Source: UBA11606 sp039815945 (lineage in GTDB: Bacteria > Actinomycetota > Acidimicrobiia > Acidimicrobiales > Aldehydirespiratoraceae). From it: a stretch of 17,590 bases of DNA. Below, piece by piece: positions 15,324-17,590 of the stretch. The position numbers and the translations under genes are program-made. The notes beneath the pieces are model-generated. The model was not told the DNA's origin. It searched no databases and worked only from the letters and a program-made list of their open reading frames with translations. Numbering within the stretch: position 1 is the first letter of the stretch; each line of letters starts with the position of its first letter. The stretch covers positions 1 to 17,590 of the forward strand of contig JBCBYI010000068.1 of NCBI GenBank assembly GCA_039815945.1. Direction: 5' to 3'.

Positions 15324-16316
15324 GTGACGGCGACGCAGGAATCCAACCGACGGGTCTGGGCCCTCGGCCTGTTCGGCGCGGTCCTCGTGGTCGGCACCGT
15401 CGGGTACATGGTGCTCGGGTTGACCTTCGCCGACGCCGTCTACCAGACCGGCATCACGGTCACGACCGTCGGCTACGGCGAGATCACCTCGGGCGAGGAC
15501 CCCACTGCGGCGTACCGCTGGTTCACCCTTGGCCTGGTGCTGGTCGGTGCGAGTGCGGCGGTGTTCGCCGCCGGAGTGATCGTCGAGACCGTCGTCGACC
15601 GACGAGCAGGAGTCTTCCGGGAGCGGAGAATGCAACGAGAGATCGATGCCATGCGGGCGCACGTGATCGTGTGTGGCTACGGACGGGTCGGCCGAGCGGT
15701 CGCCGATCGAGCGGCCGGGCTCGGCGGGACGATCGTCGTGATCGACTCGTCGCCTGACCAACTCGAGGGGTGTCCGCATCCCCACGTCCAGGGCGACGCG
15801 ACGAACGACGACGTCCTCCGCCTCGCCGGGGTCACCGACGCCGAGTCGCTCGTAACCACCCTGTCGTCCGACGCGTCCAACCTGTTCGTCGCGGTGTCGG
15901 GGCGCCGCCTCAACGGTGACCTCCGCGTCGTGAGCCGGGCCAACGAACCCGACAACGCCGAGAAGCTCCGGGCGATGGATCTCCACACCGTGGTCGAGCC
16001 CAACCAGATGGCCGGCGCCCGACTCGCCACCGCTGCACTCCGCCCCAACACGTCGGCCTACCTCGACCAGGTGTTCTCGGCCGACGCCGATCAGGTCGAG
16101 CTCACCGAGGTCGAGGTCCGGGCCGGCGCGTCGATCGATGGGCTCGAACTCGCGGAGATGGAGTCGAGTTGCGGCGTCATCGTCGTCGCCCACCGACCGG
16201 CCGGCGAAAGCGACTTCTCGAGCCCGCGCTCGTTCGCCGGGGCCGTGTCGGCCGGCGACGTGCTGATCGTGCTCGGCGATCGCGAATCGGTCGACGAACT
16301 GCTCAGGCGCGCCTGA
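15324..16316 (+). CDS. Two-helix potassium channel with cytoplasmic RCK (TrkA-N/TrkA-C) domains
   Basis: A 330-residue Kch/MthK-like channel subunit. The first helix is at about 11-33, the pore loop and selectivity filter TVGYG at 48-52, and the second helix at about 65-90. An RCK N-terminal Rossmann domain follows: HVIVCGYGRVGRAVADR from 112 with the GxGxxG nucleotide loop, VIDSSPDQ for the acidic strand end, and GDATNDDVL. The last 80 residues resemble the TrkA-C/RCK-C ligand-binding domain. Tetrameric potassium conduction in the membrane, gated by a ligand such as NAD(H), calcium or a cyclic dinucleotide, is known for the family; the ligand here is unknown. The GTG start at 15324 has no Shine-Dalgarno. 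A weak CACGCT box (15311-15316) ends eight bases upstream, so it could be leaderless or co-transcribed with the cyclase 24 bases before. Convergent with the sulfurtransferase gene, nine bases apart. Confidence 0.93.
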   Translation: MTATQESNRRVWALGLFGAVLVVGTVGYMVLGLTFADAVYQTGITVTTVGYGEITSGEDPTAAYRWFTLGLVLVGASAAVFAAGVIVETVVDRRAGVFRERRMQREIDAMRAHVIVCGYGRVGRAVADRAAGLGGTIVVIDSSPDQLEGCPHPHVQGDATNDDVLRLAGVTDAESLVTTLSSDASNLFVAVSGRRLNGDLRVVSRANEPDNAEKLRAMDLHTVVEPNQMAGARLATAALRPNTSAYLDQVFSADADQVELTEVEVRAGASIDGLELAEMESSCGVIVVAHRPAGESDFSSPRSFAGAVSAGDVLIVLGDRESVDELLRRA

Positions 16317-16325
16317 CGCCTGCGG

Positions 16326-17195
16326 TCATCCGCCGGTCTCGGCCGGAAGGGATTCGTCGGCGCCCCACTGCGACCACGACCCGACGTAGAGCTTGGCGTC
16401 GGGGAGACCGGCCTTGCGCCGCGCCAGCAGATCGGCACAGGCGGTCACACCGCTGCCGCAGTAGGCGACGACATCGCCACCGTCGGCGCCCAGCTCGGCG
16501 TAGTGGTCGGCCAGGTCTTCCGACGACCGGAACATTCCGTGCTCGAGGTTGGCGCCGGCAGGCGCGTTGACCGCACCCGGGACATGGCCGGGCCGCGGAT
16601 CGACCGGCCCGCCGTCGGCGAACCGATCCGAGGCCCGAGCGTCGAGGATCGTCAACGCCCCGCCCAGCGACGCCGCCAGATCCCGTTTGGTGATCACCCG
16701 GTCGGCGGGCCACTCGACGGCGGTGAAGGTCGCCTGCGCAGGTGCCGGCGCACCCTCGACCACAGGGCCGTTCCATTCGGCGAGTCCGCCGTCGAGGACC
16801 GCAGCTGACCGGCCAAGGACGTCGAGCATCCACCAGAGCCGGGCGGCGATCAGGCCGCCGGCGTCGTCGTACGCGACGACCTTCGAGTCGTCGGCGACGC
16901 CGAGGCGTCCCATGGCCTCGGCGAACGACACGGCTGTCGGCAGTGGGTGACGACCGGCATCACCCGACGCCGGCGCCGACAGGTCGACGTCGAGGTCGGC
17001 GAACACGGCCGACGCGATGTGGCCCTGCTCGAACGCCGCTCGCTTGGGTCCGTCGTCGAGCGACCAACGCACGTCGACTACGACAACGTCGGGGTCGTCG
17101 AGGTGGGCGGCGAGCCAGCCGGCCGAAACGGTCGGCCCGAACTCCTCGGTCGTCACGGGCGGATCAGAAGGGACGGTCACCGACGACGGTGACAC
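16326..17195 (-). CDS. 3-mercaptopyruvate-type sulfurtransferase (two rhodanese domains)
   Basis: A 289-residue tandem rhodanese of usual family length. The N-terminal inactive domain covers about 22-150 (VVVVDVRW, FEQGHIASAVF, LDGGLAEW). The C-terminal catalytic domain covers about 165-285 (ILDARASDRF, RPGHVPGAVN) with loop CGSGVTAC, catalytic Cys246. CGSGVT is typical of mercaptopyruvate sulfurtransferase, whereas thiosulfate-specific rhodaneses usually have CRKGVT, so transfer of sulfur from 3-mercaptopyruvate to thiols or cyanide is the likely reaction in the cytosol. The GTG start at 17195 overlaps the end of the upstream dioxygenase gene by 32 bases. A second GTG at 17156, seven bases after that gene's stop and just before the first conserved segment, is an equally reasonable start. 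Neither has a Shine-Dalgarno, so translational coupling is likely. Confidence 0.9.
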   Translation of the reverse strand: MSPSSVTVPSDPPVTTEEFGPTVSAGWLAAHLDDPDVVVVDVRWSLDDGPKRAAFEQGHIASAVFADLDVDLSAPASGDAGRHPLPTAVSFAEAMGRLGVADDSKVVAYDDAGGLIAARLWWMLDVLGRSAAVLDGGLAEWNGPVVEGAPAPAQATFTAVEWPADRVITKRDLAASLGGALTILDARASDRFADGGPVDPRPGHVPGAVNAPAGANLEHGMFRSSEDLADHYAELGADGGDVVAYCGSGVTACADLLARRKAGLPDAKLYVGSWSQWGADESLPAETGG

Positions 17196-17590
17196 GTTCC
17201 ATGCGCCGGTGCATCGGCAAGAAGTCGTTGGTGGCGGCGTGCTGAGCGGAGCGGTTGTCCCACATCACAAAGGTGTCGGGCTGCCAGCGCACGCGGCACT
17301 GCACCGACGGGCTCATGATCTGACGTTCGAGGTGACGCAGGATCTCGGTGGACTCCTCCGGCTCGACGTCGAGGATGTGGGACGTGAATCCGATGTTGGT
17401 GTAGATCCCCCGCTCACCGGTCTCGGGATGGGTGCGGATGACGGGATGGTGCTGCACGGGGTACTTCTCGCGCATGGCCTGGCGTTCCTCGGGCGCGACC
17501 CGATCGGCGAAGACCCGCATGTAGTCGTGGACGGCGACGAGATCGTCGACCCGCTCCTTCCACTCGTCGCTGAGCCGCTGATAAGCGGCA
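17164..17590 (-). CDS. TauD/TfdA-family 2-oxoglutarate-dependent dioxygenase, 3' portion only
   Basis: The right edge cuts this gene; the frame is open to base 17589 and the last 141 residues are visible. The fragment matches the C-terminal half of TauD/TfdA enzymes: YPVQHHPVIRTHPETGER, YTNIGFTSHIL, QCRVRWQPDTFVMWDNRSAQH and RRMERVTVVGDRPF. The His of RSAQH is the expected distal iron ligand and the Arg before MERVTV the expected 2-oxoglutarate-binding Arg. The HxD part of the iron site lies in the missing portion. Family members oxidise sulfonates, herbicide ethers or alkyl sulfates, and the substrate cannot be told from this fragment. Overlap with a sulfurtransferase gene hints at, but does not prove, sulfur-compound metabolism. 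Confidence 0.88.
   Translation of the reverse strand, partial: AAYQRLSDEWKERVDDLVAVHDYMRVFADRVAPEERQAMREKYPVQHHPVIRTHPETGERGIYTNIGFTSHILDVEPEESTEILRHLERQIMSPSVQCRVRWQPDTFVMWDNRSAQHAATNDFLPMHRRMERVTVVGDRPF

Noticed and set aside
13269..16193. Open frame of 974 codons on the minus strand across the cyclase and channel genes
   Set aside because: Shadow of high-GC codon use; it crosses a promoter region and three well-supported genes and shows no recognisable domain.
16310..16332. Possible bidirectional terminator between the convergent channel and sulfurtransferase genes
   Set aside because: Only a four-base inverted match (TGAC/GTCA) formed by the two stop regions; no stable stem or T-tract.
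1..17590. tRNA, rRNA, riboswitch, insertion sequence or attachment site
   Set aside because: Nearly every base lies in a supported protein gene and the gaps are 120 bases or less; no cloverleaf, transposase or terminal repeat was recognised by eye.

Overview
This is a gene-dense, very GC-rich bacterial window. Codon third positions are almost all G or C, several genes start with GTG, and at least two and probably more genes appear to be leaderless, with a TANNNT box about seven bases before the start codon. This fits a high-GC actinobacterium; an Acidimicrobiia-type (Ilumatobacter-like) marine or environmental lineage is my inference from overall protein flavour and cannot be proven from the sequence alone. 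Ten protein genes cover nearly everything. No RNA genes, insertion sequences, CRISPR arrays or gaps over 300 bases were seen.

Layout. 1-3772 (minus, cut by the left edge): a single-chain xanthine-dehydrogenase-like molybdoenzyme (2Fe-2S, FAD and Mo domains) with an altered substrate pocket. 3893-5026 (plus): a patatin-like lipid acyl hydrolase, divergent from the molybdoenzyme. 5033-13491 (all minus): a four-gene block. Read in transcription order it is a SLATT-type four-helix membrane protein, a TIR-domain protein with four membrane helices and an external beta domain, a 1833-residue secreted and membrane-anchored repeat protein (five beta-solenoid repeats plus six cadherin/Ig-like repeats), and a small secreted-domain plus three-helix membrane protein. 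13557-16316 (plus): a TRAFs-binding/TPR-like - SLOG - class III nucleotide cyclase fusion, then 24 bases later a two-helix RCK potassium channel. 16326-17590 (minus): a 3-mercaptopyruvate-type sulfurtransferase overlapped by the 3' end of a TauD/TfdA-family dioxygenase cut by the right edge.

How the genes may work together. The centre of interest is 11369-16316. A predicted nucleotide-sensing (SLOG) and nucleotide-making (class III cyclase) protein is transcribed back to back, from a 65-base shared promoter region, with a SLATT membrane protein and a TIR membrane protein, and is followed by a ligand-gateable potassium channel. SLOG, SLATT, TIR and cyclase modules are known building blocks of bacterial nucleotide-signal conflict systems (CBASS, Pycsar, Thoeris and the SLOG/SLATT networks predicted by comparative genomics). 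This exact combination does not match a named system that I know, so I flag it as a candidate new signalling or defence cassette. The cyclase active site departs from cAMP-type enzymes at two key positions. The giant surface protein and the small three-helix protein lie downstream on the same strand as SLATT-TIR and may add an envelope-sensing component, but that link is inference from gene order only.
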